DNA of 64,000 bases. Source: a virus. Where the stretch lies: positions 1 to 64,000 of IMG/VR virus record IMGVR_UViG_3300042894_002735; one strand, written 5' to 3'. The notes below the pieces were generated by a model, which did not search any database, was not told the DNA's origin, and saw only the letters and a program-made list of their open reading frames with translations. The position numbers and the translations under genes are program-made. Positions 55,813-64,000 of this stretch are shown piece by piece (position 1 is the first letter of the stretch; every line of letters begins with the position of its first letter).

Positions 55813-57567
55813 ATGGCAGAACCAAGAACAATAGAATCGAAGGCAATCAAGATTTTAGAGGAATACCAAGGGGCCAATAACCACATTATTAACTTAAAAA
55901 TTAAGTTAGAAAAAAACCCTAAATTTTTCCCTACAAGAAGCCAATGTGATTACATCTTTGAGAATAAAGATGTTGTACCTAAAGTTGCTCGTAAATGGGT
56001 GGTACTTGATTCATACTTTTCACAAAAACTTGCTGATGATAAATTCTTAATGACCGTCCCCGAAAAAATGTGGGTGGAAAAGATTTTATGTGAAAGAGAT
56101 AAAGCGTTTCATATTTGGGGAAAGTTTTTTGAATCCGATGAATTACAAGAATATTGGGTTCCGAAGGCATCTATTATCAAAGACAATAAGGTTAATATTG
56201 GTGAAATAGATTATTCAAAATATTCTCATCGTCCTCCATTGGACCACCAAAAAATTGCAATCGAACAATTATTAAGAAATAAGAAATACATTTTGGCTGA
56301 TGATATGGGGTTAGGTAAAACTACCTCAACAATTATCGCATCATTAGAGACAGGTGCTAAAAAGATTTTAATTATCTGTCCAGCATCTTTAAAGATTAAC
56401 TGGCAACGAGAATATCAACTTTACAGTAACAAAACAAGTTATGTTTGTGAAGGTAAAAACTACTCAAGTGAACACGATATTTTGATAATGAATTATGATA
56501 TTATCAAAAATTTCCACGATACAAAAAACAAAGAAAAGTCTCAAATTTTTAAAGACAAGTTTGATTTAGTAATCATTGATGAAGCACACTACATTCAAAA
56601 TGTCCAAGCTCAAAGAACAAAATTAATTAACGATATTGTTAAAGATGTTGATAGACTTTGGTTATTAACAGGTACCCCGATGACATCAAGACCAATTAAT
56701 TATTTTAATTTGTTATCGTTGGTTGACTCTCCTGTTGCTAAGAATTGGATGGCGTATGTTGTCAGATATTGTGCAGGATATCAGTTCAAAGTAGGACCAA
56801 GAAAAGTTTGGAATGTAATGGGAGCGTCTAACTTGGAGGAATTAAGAGACCGAACTACAACAACGGTTCTTCGTCGTTTAAAAGAAGACGTTTTAGATTT
56901 ACCTGATAAAATCATAACACCAGTTTATTTACGACTCAAGTCAAAATTGTACGAGGAGGTAATGGGTGATTATTATAATTGGTATGAAAAAAATCCTGAC
57001 GAGAGTAAAAACTTATCTCTTCAGTTTACAAAGTTAACTCAAGTTAGACAGGTTATCGCAGATGAAAAAGTTAACCACACAATTGAACTTGCAGAGAACA
57101 TAATAGAACAAGGAAAAAAAGTTATCATTTTTTGTAATTTTACAAACTCTTTAGAAAAAATATGTGAACACTTTGGTAAATCTGCGGTGCGTCTTGATGG
57201 GTCAATGTCAAAAACGCAAAGACAAGATTCGGTTGACAGATTCCAAGAAGATGACAAAGTAAAAGTGTTTGTCGGTAATATTAAAGCCGCAGGTGTGGGT
57301 ATCACACTAACCGCAGCTGAAGCTGTTATTATGAACGATTTGTCATTCTTACCGTCTGACCACAGTCAATCTGAGGACCGAGCTTACCGATACGGACAGA
57401 AAAATAATGTTTTGGTTTACTACCCAATTTTTGAAAATACAATCGAAGGAATCATCTATGACATACTCAATAACAAGAAAAAAATTATTGGAACCGTGAT
57501 GGGTGATACTCAAGATGAAACAAATGTTGTTGAGGAAATTTTGAAAGAGATTAGTAGAATGAGATAA
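55813..57567 (+). CDS. SNF2-family DNA-dependent ATPase/helicase
   Basis: A 584-residue superfamily 2 protein from ATG at 55813 (the longest frame adds one TTG codon). Motif I is ADDMGLGKT near residues 162-170, the DEAH box is near residue 256, motif III is LTGTPM, motif V is AAGVGITLTAA, and motif VI is SEDRAYRYGQ near residue 520. The last motif is diagnostic for SNF2/SMARCAL1-type remodelling or annealing helicases rather than T4 UvsW. It probably acts in recombination-dependent replication or fork repair. It heads a plus-strand unit opposite the neck candidate. Confidence 0.9.
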   Translation: MAEPRTIESKAIKILEEYQGANNHIINLKIKLEKNPKFFPTRSQCDYIFENKDVVPKVARKWVVLDSYFSQKLADDKFLMTVPEKMWVEKILCERDKAFHIWGKFFESDELQEYWVPKASIIKDNKVNIGEIDYSKYSHRPPLDHQKIAIEQLLRNKKYILADDMGLGKTTSTIIASLETGAKKILIICPASLKINWQREYQLYSNKTSYVCEGKNYSSEHDILIMNYDIIKNFHDTKNKEKSQIFKDKFDLVIIDEAHYIQNVQAQRTKLINDIVKDVDRLWLLTGTPMTSRPINYFNLLSLVDSPVAKNWMAYVVRYCAGYQFKVGPRKVWNVMGASNLEELRDRTTTTVLRRLKEDVLDLPDKIITPVYLRLKSKLYEEVMGDYYNWYEKNPDESKNLSLQFTKLTQVRQVIADEKVNHTIELAENIIEQGKKVIIFCNFTNSLEKICEHFGKSAVRLDGSMSKTQRQDSVDRFQEDDKVKVFVGNIKAAGVGITLTAAEAVIMNDLSFLPSDHSQSEDRAYRYGQKNNVLVYYPIFENTIEGIIYDILNNKKKIIGTVMGDTQDETNVVEEILKEISRMR

Positions 57568-57583
57568 AAGTGTATCTTCCTGT

Positions 57584-57590
57584 TATTTAT
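57584..57590 (+). promoter_or_regulatory. TATTTAT late-promoter-like element
   Basis: TATTTAT on the plus strand, 18 bases before the ATG at 57609, with spacing like that before other late genes. Confidence 0.5.
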
Positions 57591-57608
57591 AAGGAAATAT
57601 ACCTTAAT

Positions 57609-59138
57609 ATGCAACACTTACAAGAATCAGTAGAAAGAGTTGAAAAACAAATTTTACAAGAACAAAAAAAAGAAGAGGTAAAAGTTTTAATTAACGAAAT
57701 GAAGAAGATAGGTATTGAAGACCTACCTTATGCCTACACAGCCCTGAAAAGATTTATTGACCCCGAAACAATGAATGTTCATTACAACAAACATTACAAG
57801 GGTTATGTAAATAAGTTAAATGACTTACTCTCTAAAAGAAAATCAAAAAACAACGATTTAGAAAAAATCATAAGAAACATTTCAAAGTATCCAAAGGCAG
57901 TTAGAGATAATGCAGGTGGGGCGTTTAACCACGCATTGTTTTGGAATATGTTATCACCAAAACCGATGAAAGTTGGTAATGATATTAAACAAAGAATCAT
58001 AAAAGATTTTGGTAGTTTTGATAGATTCAAAAAAGAATTTGAAAAAATTGCAACAGAAAGATTTGGTTCAGGTTGGGTTTGGTTGATTATTACTAAAAAA
58101 AATACTCTAAAGGTGATGTCCACTCCAAACCAAGACAATCCACTAATGAATGTTATTGAGGATGGGGGATTCCCATTGTTAGGTTTAGACTTATGGGAAC
58201 ACGCTTACTATCTAAAATACAAAAACAAAAGAGACGAATACATTAAAAACTTTTGGACCGCAGTTAATTGGGATTTTGTCGAGGGGTTATACAAGATGAG
58301 GTCTGAGACTCGTTTAACTGAAATAAAAGAAGTTAAAGGTTTAATCTTGGAAGGTAAATCTGAAAGTTGTTCTAAAGAAGAAAAAGATTTTTACCGAGTT
58401 TTATTTAGTGTTAATGAAAATGTTGTTGAGGTTTACAAGAACACAATTAATAAAATAATTAAAAGAAAATTTGCTGACAAGTGGTTCCCTTATTCTAAAG
58501 GTGAATTAGCGGGTGTATACAATTTAGAAAAAGAAGGTCGTTCAGATATAAATTATTTAAACACAAACTACACCGTAATTTGTCCATTAATAAAAGATAT
58601 TAATAAAGTTATTACTCGTTCAGGTCAAGAACCAATATCATTTGCGGTACCACCACAAAATCAAGTTGCAGAAATGAAAAGACTCTGTAACTATATTGAA
58701 AAATATCAGGACAGAATTTTTGACCCAAAAAGTGCAACATTCCAAAATATGATGTCGTTATTACTTCGTACAAATGAACAAGGGTCTAAACGAGAAGAAT
58801 TTGCAAAAAAAGTAATTACCGAAAAAATACCAAATTCAAAAGTTGTTACAACTGCAGGGTCTGGTTCAGTCAAAGATGCCGTCCAAAAAATTGACTTAGA
58901 AGTTTTCATAAATGGTCAAAAAAATACTTGTCAGGTAAAGGGTTTTATGGAATTAAAACCTGCCGATGGTAAAATAGTTATTATTGGTAGTGGTGAAGTA
59001 AGATACTATAATGTTGATTGGATGGTGTTTGTTAACATAAAAATGAGAAGAGTTGTTATCTTCAGAAACACACCAAATATTGTTATGGGAGAGTATGTTT
59101 TTGATGAGTCAGATTTGATTTACAACTTAAACCTTTAA
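57609..59138 (+). CDS. Superoxide dismutase (Mn/Fe) fused to an unknown, possibly nuclease-like domain
   Basis: A 509-residue protein from ATG at 57609. The longest frame starts at a GTG 13 codons earlier and reads through the TATTTAT element, so it is rejected. After a ~37-residue charged helix, residues 38-235 form an Fe/Mn superoxide dismutase domain. The four metal ligands are intact: His58, His108, Asp194 and His198. The second-shell Tyr66 is kept, and Gly104 and Gln175 match the Mn rather than the Fe type. Residues about 240-509 form an extra domain. It includes DLEVFINGQK then CQVKG (around 429-445), which faintly resembles a PD-(D/E)xK nuclease core with an uncertain first acid. SODs normally end near residue 200. 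Confidence 0.85.
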   Translation: MQHLQESVERVEKQILQEQKKEEVKVLINEMKKIGIEDLPYAYTALKRFIDPETMNVHYNKHYKGYVNKLNDLLSKRKSKNNDLEKIIRNISKYPKAVRDNAGGAFNHALFWNMLSPKPMKVGNDIKQRIIKDFGSFDRFKKEFEKIATERFGSGWVWLIITKKNTLKVMSTPNQDNPLMNVIEDGGFPLLGLDLWEHAYYLKYKNKRDEYIKNFWTAVNWDFVEGLYKMRSETRLTEIKEVKGLILEGKSESCSKEEKDFYRVLFSVNENVVEVYKNTINKIIKRKFADKWFPYSKGELAGVYNLEKEGRSDINYLNTNYTVICPLIKDINKVITRSGQEPISFAVPPQNQVAEMKRLCNYIEKYQDRIFDPKSATFQNMMSLLLRTNEQGSKREEFAKKVITEKIPNSKVVTTAGSGSVKDAVQKIDLEVFINGQKNTCQVKGFMELKPADGKIVIIGSGEVRYYNVDWMVFVNIKMRRVVIFRNTPNIVMGEYVFDESDLIYNLNL

Positions 59139-59143
59139 TAAAC

Positions 59144-59150
59144 TATTTAT
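59144..59150 (+). promoter_or_regulatory. TATTTAT element next to a start codon
   Basis: TATTTAT on the plus strand, only four bases before the ATG at 59155. As with the element at 55769, a promoter here would give almost no leader. Confidence 0.35.
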
Positions 59151-59154
59151 AGGT

Positions 59155-60273
59155 ATGGCAGCAATTCCAGAACCAGAAAGAAGTAAAATTTATACGAGAA
59201 TTAAACATCAGTTAGGTGCACCACTTAGAAGTGTTGAACTTGAAGATGAAATGATGGACTCGTTAATGGAACTATCAATCCAAGACTATGAACAATATGT
59301 TTTAGATTGGTTAATAGAATCTCAATGGGTTAACTTGGTTAACCTTAATATGAGTGAAAAATCAGTTGCAAACGCACTAATTACAAGAACATTTAATCTT
59401 GAGGACCAATACACCTATGCATATTCAAAGATTGTTGGTCTACAAACAGTTGGTCCTTGGGTTCTTAAAAAAGATTACTTTATTCTTAGTGCCAACACAC
59501 AAACTTATGAGATACCAGCAGGTCGTGAGGTAAACGAATTACTATGGTTTTCAAACCAACCTTGGCAAAACGTGGCTCTTTGGGGTACCGCTGATTTTGG
59601 TTTTGCAGGCGTAGGTCTTGGTGGTAACCAAGCGGGTTATGCACAATATGGTAACGCAGGTTCGTACTTTATGATGAGTGGTTTTGACTACCTAATTAGA
59701 TATCAAGAAGCAAATATTCTTAACCGAATCTTAGGTGGTTCATTAACCTATAGAATTACAGGATTACCGGACGGTAAAAAAATGGTTCATTTGTATAATA
59801 CACCTGGTGGTAATTTTAACTGGAGTAACTATTCTGAATACGCAGGTAAAGCCGTATGGTATTGGTATTATGATGTTGATGGTGATAGTAGAAAAGATTG
59901 TTTAAGAGACAATCCTGACGTTATCAAATTACCTTCAGACGTTCCAATCGAAGACTTAAGTTGGGAAGATTTAAATGCTCCCGCACAACAATGGGTTAGA
60001 AGATGGTTTACCGCTTACTGTAAAGAAACTTTAGCGAGAGTTAGAGGAAAATACTCAGGTAATTTAAAAACCCCTGATAGTGAACTTGTAATGGATTATC
60101 AGTCACTTTTAACTGAAGCTAAAGACGAAAAGACTAAATTAGACGAAGAATTAAAAGCAAGACTTGAAAGATTACGTCCTGAAAAACAAATGGAAAAAGA
60201 AGCTCTAACGGCAGAAAACCTGAATAAACAAATGAAATTTAGGGCAATGCCTCGTCAAATTTATGTTATCTAA
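59155..60273 (+). CDS. Putative neck protein, gp13-like
   Basis: A 372-residue protein. The C-terminal pattern KETLARVRGKYSGNLKTPDS, then MDYQSLLTEAKDEKTKLDEEL, resembles T4-like neck proteins (gp13), which end with a G-K-Y-S-G loop and a long charged helix. The N-terminal part (IKHQLGAPLRSVELEDEMM) fits the head-completion type. The middle is Gly/Tyr/Trp-rich. The neighbouring SOD fusion and the small gene 60276 are read the same way. Neck proteins connect the portal to the tail. The T4 counterpart is inferred from pattern only. Confidence 0.6.
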   Translation: MAAIPEPERSKIYTRIKHQLGAPLRSVELEDEMMDSLMELSIQDYEQYVLDWLIESQWVNLVNLNMSEKSVANALITRTFNLEDQYTYAYSKIVGLQTVGPWVLKKDYFILSANTQTYEIPAGREVNELLWFSNQPWQNVALWGTADFGFAGVGLGGNQAGYAQYGNAGSYFMMSGFDYLIRYQEANILNRILGGSLTYRITGLPDGKKMVHLYNTPGGNFNWSNYSEYAGKAVWYWYYDVDGDSRKDCLRDNPDVIKLPSDVPIEDLSWEDLNAPAQQWVRRWFTAYCKETLARVRGKYSGNLKTPDSELVMDYQSLLTEAKDEKTKLDEELKARLERLRPEKQMEKEALTAENLNKQMKFRAMPRQIYVI

Positions 60274-60275
60274 TT

Positions 60276-60611
60276 ATGGCGGTTATTAAAAGTATTCCAT
60301 CCCAAAGAATTATTAACGGACAAGTTCAAGAAACTTCCGAAATATCAATCGTATCTGAAGCTTACTATGACACTGCAGGAGAATCTTGTGTTGTTGTAAA
60401 AAGTGTGGATAATTCTAAATTAAGATTAAATAGTACAACTACTGACCACGTAGTCGTTAAAGCATTAACTAAAGTTTTAGTTATACCTGATATTGGTAGA
60501 GTTGATGAAGCTTATGATGAGATTATGTTAGATTGGGGCGCTTGTGTTGAGTTTAGATTCTGTGCAGGTAATTGGTATATCTTATCATCAGATGGATTAA
60601 AACAATCTTAA
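60276..60611 (+). CDS. Hypothetical small virion protein
   Basis: A 111-residue beta-rich protein (MAVIKSIPSQRIINGQVQET) that starts two bases after the neck candidate stop. It has several Val/Ile-rich strands and no catalytic motif. By context it may be a decoration or connector protein. I recognise no family. Confidence 0.65.
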   Translation: MAVIKSIPSQRIINGQVQETSEISIVSEAYYDTAGESCVVVKSVDNSKLRLNSTTTDHVVVKALTKVLVIPDIGRVDEAYDEIMLDWGACVEFRFCAGNWYILSSDGLKQS

Positions 60612-60647
60612 TATTCAATTTTTTTAGATTAATCATATTTTTTTTCT

Positions 60648-61325
60648 ATGAGAATAGAAAATATTAATGAAGTCCCAATTTTAATCCATACAATGGATGC
60701 CTACTCTACATATTGGGACACTTGGTACCATTTATTTAAAAAATACACTACAAATCACGGACCAATTTACTTCTTAACTGAAGAAAAAGAACCTTCATTT
60801 GTTAATGAAGTTAACCACATTAAATCAGGTAAAGGTGAGTGGGGATATAGACTCAAAAAAGGTTTTGAACAAGTTCCTTCTGATATTCTATTTTATATGC
60901 AAGAAGACAATTGGGCGTATGCACCATTTGAATTTAAACAAGAATATTTGGACAAGTTTTATGAACTTGATATACACTCATTGAGATTTCATAAATGTGC
61001 TTGGGGTGAAATCAATTATGTTTCAGTTGAAGATAATCTATTTAGGTATACTCAAAATTCACGGTATTTAATGGGACATCAAATGGGTCTTTGGGATAAA
61101 AATTTCTTTAAATCAAACGTGTTAGATACTGACAATCCTTGGAGTAGTGAGTTGGAAGGAACACCAAGATGGTATGATACTGACCATAGAATTTATCAAT
61201 ACGACATCGCTTGGTATTGGTCTACTTGTAGAAGAGGTGAATTACAGAATATTGGTAGAGAGATATTAAGTAATAATGGTATCACAGAATTTGATGATAC
61301 CCCCATTCCACGTCAATCAAACTAA
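60648..61325 (+). CDS. Putative glycosyltransferase
   Basis: A 225-residue protein. The order of elements fits a small GT-A-type transferase: an N-terminal beta strand (VPILIHTMDAYSTYW), a nucleotide-sugar-type loop, and DILFYMQEDNW near residues 79-88, where a strand ends in acidic residues in the place of a D-x-D motif. Aromatic acceptor-type segments follow (WDKNFF, NPWSSELEGTPRW). Donor and acceptor cannot be told. It could modify phage DNA, a virion protein or a host surface sugar. Its stop overlaps the stop of the convergent gene at 61322. Confidence 0.55.
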   Translation: MRIENINEVPILIHTMDAYSTYWDTWYHLFKKYTTNHGPIYFLTEEKEPSFVNEVNHIKSGKGEWGYRLKKGFEQVPSDILFYMQEDNWAYAPFEFKQEYLDKFYELDIHSLRFHKCAWGEINYVSVEDNLFRYTQNSRYLMGHQMGLWDKNFFKSNVLDTDNPWSSELEGTPRWYDTDHRIYQYDIAWYWSTCRRGELQNIGREILSNNGITEFDDTPIPRQSN

Positions 61326-61603
61326 TTTATAGAAATATTACCTAAATCACTAATCGTAATATTTTTTAATCTAGTTGTACCGTGAGATAACGACGCAATC
61401 TTACCTTGACTTACAAGGTATTGAAATACGTAGTAAAGATAATCAGGTATAACCAAATCAGGACGAGTTACCGTAACTCCAATATGTTCAGGAGAAAACT
61501 CACGAGTAGGTGTTCCAACAGTTGTTTCATCTCCTTTACGAATTAACCAAAAATCGGCTTCGGGATTGTTAACACTAAAGTCAACGATGTGTTTCAGTTT
61601 CAT
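61322..61603 (-). CDS. Small protein resembling part of a type I restriction specificity subunit
   Basis: A 93-residue protein. The C-terminal half reads YLYYVFQYLVSQGKIASLSH, then GTTRLKNITISDLGNISI. This is the pattern of the target-recognition-domain end of HsdS subunits: helix, S-Q-G, G-T-T, then L-x-x-I/h-D-L-x-N-I-x-I. HsdS proteins are normally 400 or more residues, so this would be a single half-module. It starts four bases after the DNA polymerase stop, so it shares its transcript. It could be an anti-restriction decoy or an unrelated DNA-binding domain. Confidence 0.5.
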   Translation of the reverse strand: MKLKHIVDFSVNNPEADFWLIRKGDETTVGTPTREFSPEHIGVTVTRPDLVIPDYLYYVFQYLVSQGKIASLSHGTTRLKNITISDLGNISIN

Positions 61604-61607
61604 AATA

Positions 61608-64000
61608 TTAAATATGTTGTTCCCAACCTTCTTCGGCTAATTCATACATATAATCAGGTTCAAGACCTCGTTTCTTCCAATAAGAAACTTCACCGTCAGA
61701 CATTGTCATAACTTCTTCAAGTTCATCTTGGTCTCCATTACCCAAAGGTAAACCATTGATAAGTTCACATTGAGCTGTGGTAAATAAACCTCTTTTTGAT
61801 GGGTCAGCAACAATTAGACTCTTTCTTACTTCTTCTTTGAATACAACCATAAGCGGTTCAATACGTTTGTTGAACGTTGTAATTGCTCTCGCAACATTGT
61901 ATTCGCCAGTCATCTCAGGGTTGTTCTCAAGGTCTTCAGGGTTCAACATATAACAATTTAACGTCACAGTATCACCTTTCTTAACAACATCTCCGTGAGA
62001 AGCTCTTTGTCCGTTATTAACATACATAATCATATCCCCCAAGTTAACATTCAATCCGTGATGAATTGCAAGTTCCATATGTGCTTGTCTTGACATCAGA
62101 GACCCCGCTTTTGTCTTCTGTGTGCAACGAAACTTGTAGTCCTGTAGTGTTTGTTTAACTTTAGCTTTTTGAGCGATTTTGGCCAAAGGAATTTGTTGGT
62201 CCCAAATCTTTTGTAGATACTCGTAATAATACTCCACAAATGATTTACCATCACCCTTTAATAAAAGTTTAATACCCTTATCCAAAAACTCTTCGATGTA
62301 ACCAGGTAGTTTCTTTGATTTGATTGTGTTACCAACCAATTTGATTTTACCTGAATCGGTAAGTAGAGCATAGTTCTTACGAGCAAGGTTTATACACGAT
62401 GGCCAAACACCATCGGTATCCAGTGCCATTTCACCTCTCATAAAAATATCGTTGTATTCTGCAACGTCAGCATCAGGTCCCGTATACTCTTTACCCTCTT
62501 TTACTTTCCAATTTAATCCTCGACCAATGTATCTGTGACTATCAACATCTTCAGGTGACGAGAAGTTCACACCGTCCGTATCCATTACAAGTGGAATGTA
62601 ACCACGAGACATAAAGAATTTAATCATTTGACGAAGATATTGTCTACCCGTACAAGTAATCTGTTCTCCCATATACATATCCCCCCAAGCAAATACCTGT
62701 GGAGCTGAAAGCGCACCGAACATCGAGTTGATGAAGATTTTAATCGGTAACTGTTTGTTGTTGTATGATGCTGATTTTTTGGGGTCAGATTCATAATACT
62801 CCTCAGCAAGTTGTTTGTACAAGATACGAGTATCACGGAAGTATTTTAACATACCTTTCATCGCACCTGTTACGTCACATTGGGGGAACACATCGTGAAC
62901 CAACTGAATTGATGGATAAAGTGACGAGAAGTCGAGCTTTAATACGCTTTTAGAATACCCTACTTTAAGTAGACGAGACAATCCACCTACGAAGTCTGTC
63001 TTGGATTGTTTTGCTGGTATTGCCAAATTATGTTTGTAAGACCACGCTAACATCAACATCTTCCATAGTGTTGCCGTACCCATTGTAGATACTCGCTCAT
63101 ATGTTGTTGGAATCATTGATGCAAGTAGAAACGATGCTTGGTTGAATTCTTTATCAACTTTTAAGGTTTCTTCCAAGTCATCTTGGAGATATCGTTCAAC
63201 CAATTCGGCACCATCAGTTAATAGATAAGTGTCAGGAAACTTTTTATCCAAATCAACATAGTCACCCTTTTTACGATACTCACCATTTTTGATGTTTAAC
63301 CAATACTCTTTCTTTTCCTGATACATCTTACCAATAGAGTCGTGACCAATATAAACTCGGTCTGGTTCTTTTGCGTTTACATATTCTGCAATATACTTCA
63401 AACCCGCAGATTTGATTGATGAGTTAATTGCTTGAGCTCTACGGACCGCGTGAATAATATCAATTACATTGTAACCCCAAATAGAAGTCTGCATAAAATC
63501 CTCAACTTCGTTTGCGAGTTTCAACAAGTTTTTCTTTTGTGATATGGAATGTTCGGGATGTAATGAGTGACATATTTTTTTGATGTCAATTCCCAACGCC
63601 TTACATCTTTCAAAAATCCAATACCAGTCAAAGTTTGCTGAGTTGTAACCACCGATAATACTTGGTTTGAGTTCATTAATTACTTTGAAGAACTCGATAA
63701 TACCGCTCTTCTCTTGTGTCTCATCAATACATTCGATAATTCTATTATAACCTTTGTTTGTTCTAATACCAATCATAAAGATACGACCGTCTCTTGGTTC
63801 GAGTGAGGTCGTCTCTAAGTCGAATACCAATCGAGACACGTCATCATAGTCTTCATACCCCTTAAATAATCGTTTTTGTTTTGAAACGAAATATTGTTCT
63901 ACAGGTGGTAGAATCAAAATCTTATCTTTAAATTTTTCACCCCAAGGGTCTGCTCCACCATCACGGAAGAACTGAATCAAACTTCTATACCCCTTCAAAG
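61608..64000 (-). CDS. DNA polymerase, family B (gp43-like), N-terminus outside window
   Basis: 796 residues are visible. The frame is open at the right edge. The TTG that begins the longest frame at 63998 is not a convincing start, and T4 gp43 is 898 residues, so roughly 50-100 residues are probably missing. Exonuclease motifs: ExoI VFDLETT (D60, E62), ExoII GGYNSANFDWY, ExoIII YLQDDLEETL. Polymerase motifs: A LDFSSLYPSI, B NNKQLPIKIFINSMFGA, C VMDTDGVNF. All catalytic acids are present, so proofreading and polymerase activity are expected. Confidence 0.93.
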   Translation of the reverse strand, partial: LKGYRSLIQFFRDGGADPWGEKFKDKILILPPVEQYFVSKQKRLFKGYEDYDDVSRLVFDLETTSLEPRDGRIFMIGIRTNKGYNRIIECIDETQEKSGIIEFFKVINELKPSIIGGYNSANFDWYWIFERCKALGIDIKKICHSLHPEHSISQKKNLLKLANEVEDFMQTSIWGYNVIDIIHAVRRAQAINSSIKSAGLKYIAEYVNAKEPDRVYIGHDSIGKMYQEKKEYWLNIKNGEYRKKGDYVDLDKKFPDTYLLTDGAELVERYLQDDLEETLKVDKEFNQASFLLASMIPTTYERVSTMGTATLWKMLMLAWSYKHNLAIPAKQSKTDFVGGLSRLLKVGYSKSVLKLDFSSLYPSIQLVHDVFPQCDVTGAMKGMLKYFRDTRILYKQLAEEYYESDPKKSASYNNKQLPIKIFINSMFGALSAPQVFAWGDMYMGEQITCTGRQYLRQMIKFFMSRGYIPLVMDTDGVNFSSPEDVDSHRYIGRGLNWKVKEGKEYTGPDADVAEYNDIFMRGEMALDTDGVWPSCINLARKNYALLTDSGKIKLVGNTIKSKKLPGYIEEFLDKGIKLLLKGDGKSFVEYYYEYLQKIWDQQIPLAKIAQKAKVKQTLQDYKFRCTQKTKAGSLMSRQAHMELAIHHGLNVNLGDMIMYVNNGQRASHGDVVKKGDTVTLNCYMLNPEDLENNPEMTGEYNVARAITTFNKRIEPLMVVFKEEVRKSLIVADPSKRGLFTTAQCELINGLPLGNGDQDELEEVMTMSDGEVSYWKKRGLEPDYMYELAEEGWEQHI

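Noticed and set aside
1-64000. Alternative genetic code, as seen in some large phages.
   Set aside because: Long genes end at TAA, TAG (for example at 61322) and TGA (for example at 47704 and 6707), with no in-frame interruption of conserved proteins.
1-64000. tRNA genes.
   Set aside because: Gaps are short, and I saw no cloverleaf-like sequence in them by eye; a tRNA search program would be decisive.

Overview
The window is part of a large, AT-rich genome of a contractile-tailed (T4-like, myovirus-type) bacteriophage that probably infects a member of the Bacteroidota, most likely a flavobacterium. The phage call rests on a near-complete tail morphogenesis set (sheath, tube, tail-assembly chaperone pair, tape measure, baseplate hub, LysM wedge protein, gp6-like and gp25-like wedge proteins). 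It also rests on a T4-type replication set (family B DNA polymerase, DnaB-type helicase, UvsX/RecA, gp32-like SSB, 5'-3' exonuclease, class Ia ribonucleotide reductase). The host inference rests on three things: SprB-type repeats in a virion protein, A-rich leaders without Shine-Dalgarno sequences, and a promoter ahead of the SSB gene that fits the Bacteroidota consensus (TTTG, 20 bases, TAnnTTTG). All three standard stop codons are used, so I see no recoding. I found no tRNA, CRISPR array or insertion sequence, and no gene-free stretch longer than about 130 bases.

Layout. 1-24.3 kb (minus strand) is a late block of fibre, adhesin and baseplate genes. It begins at the left edge with a giant Gly-Ser-Thr repeat fibre that runs off the window and ends with the gp6- and gp25-like wedge genes. 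24.4-32.8 kb (minus) is a nucleotide and DNA metabolism block: SSB, a small helical protein, UvsX, exonuclease, a 150-residue unknown, helicase, NrdB and NrdA, closed by a strong terminator. 32.9-55.8 kb (minus) is a second structural block. In transcription order it has neck/tail-completion candidates, sheath, a HAD-family protein, tube, chaperone, an overlapping second chaperone frame, tape measure, two very large hub/baseplate proteins and a LysM protein. A 54-residue ribbon-helix-helix-like gene sits inside it on the opposite strand. 55.8-61.3 kb (plus) holds a SNF2-type helicase, a superoxide dismutase fused to an unknown C-terminal domain, a gp13-like neck candidate, a small unknown and a putative glycosyltransferase. 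61.3-64 kb (minus) holds an HsdS-like fragment and the DNA polymerase, cut by the right edge.

Expression. A short element, TATTTAT read on the coding strand, precedes fourteen transcription-unit heads, mostly structural genes, usually 10-37 bases before the start codon. It is the best candidate for this phage's late promoter. Four strong hairpin-plus-T-run terminators separate the units. Inside units, genes are tightly packed, often with TAATG or ATGA stop/start overlaps. Several start codons differ from the longest open frame, and these are noted per gene.

The most notable items are the Mn-type superoxide dismutase fusion in a late-promoter context, the 59-residue overlapping tail-chaperone frame, the fibre with more than 1,000 residues of G-x-x repeats, the SprB-repeat virion protein, and a baseplate-block protein with a predicted membrane segment.
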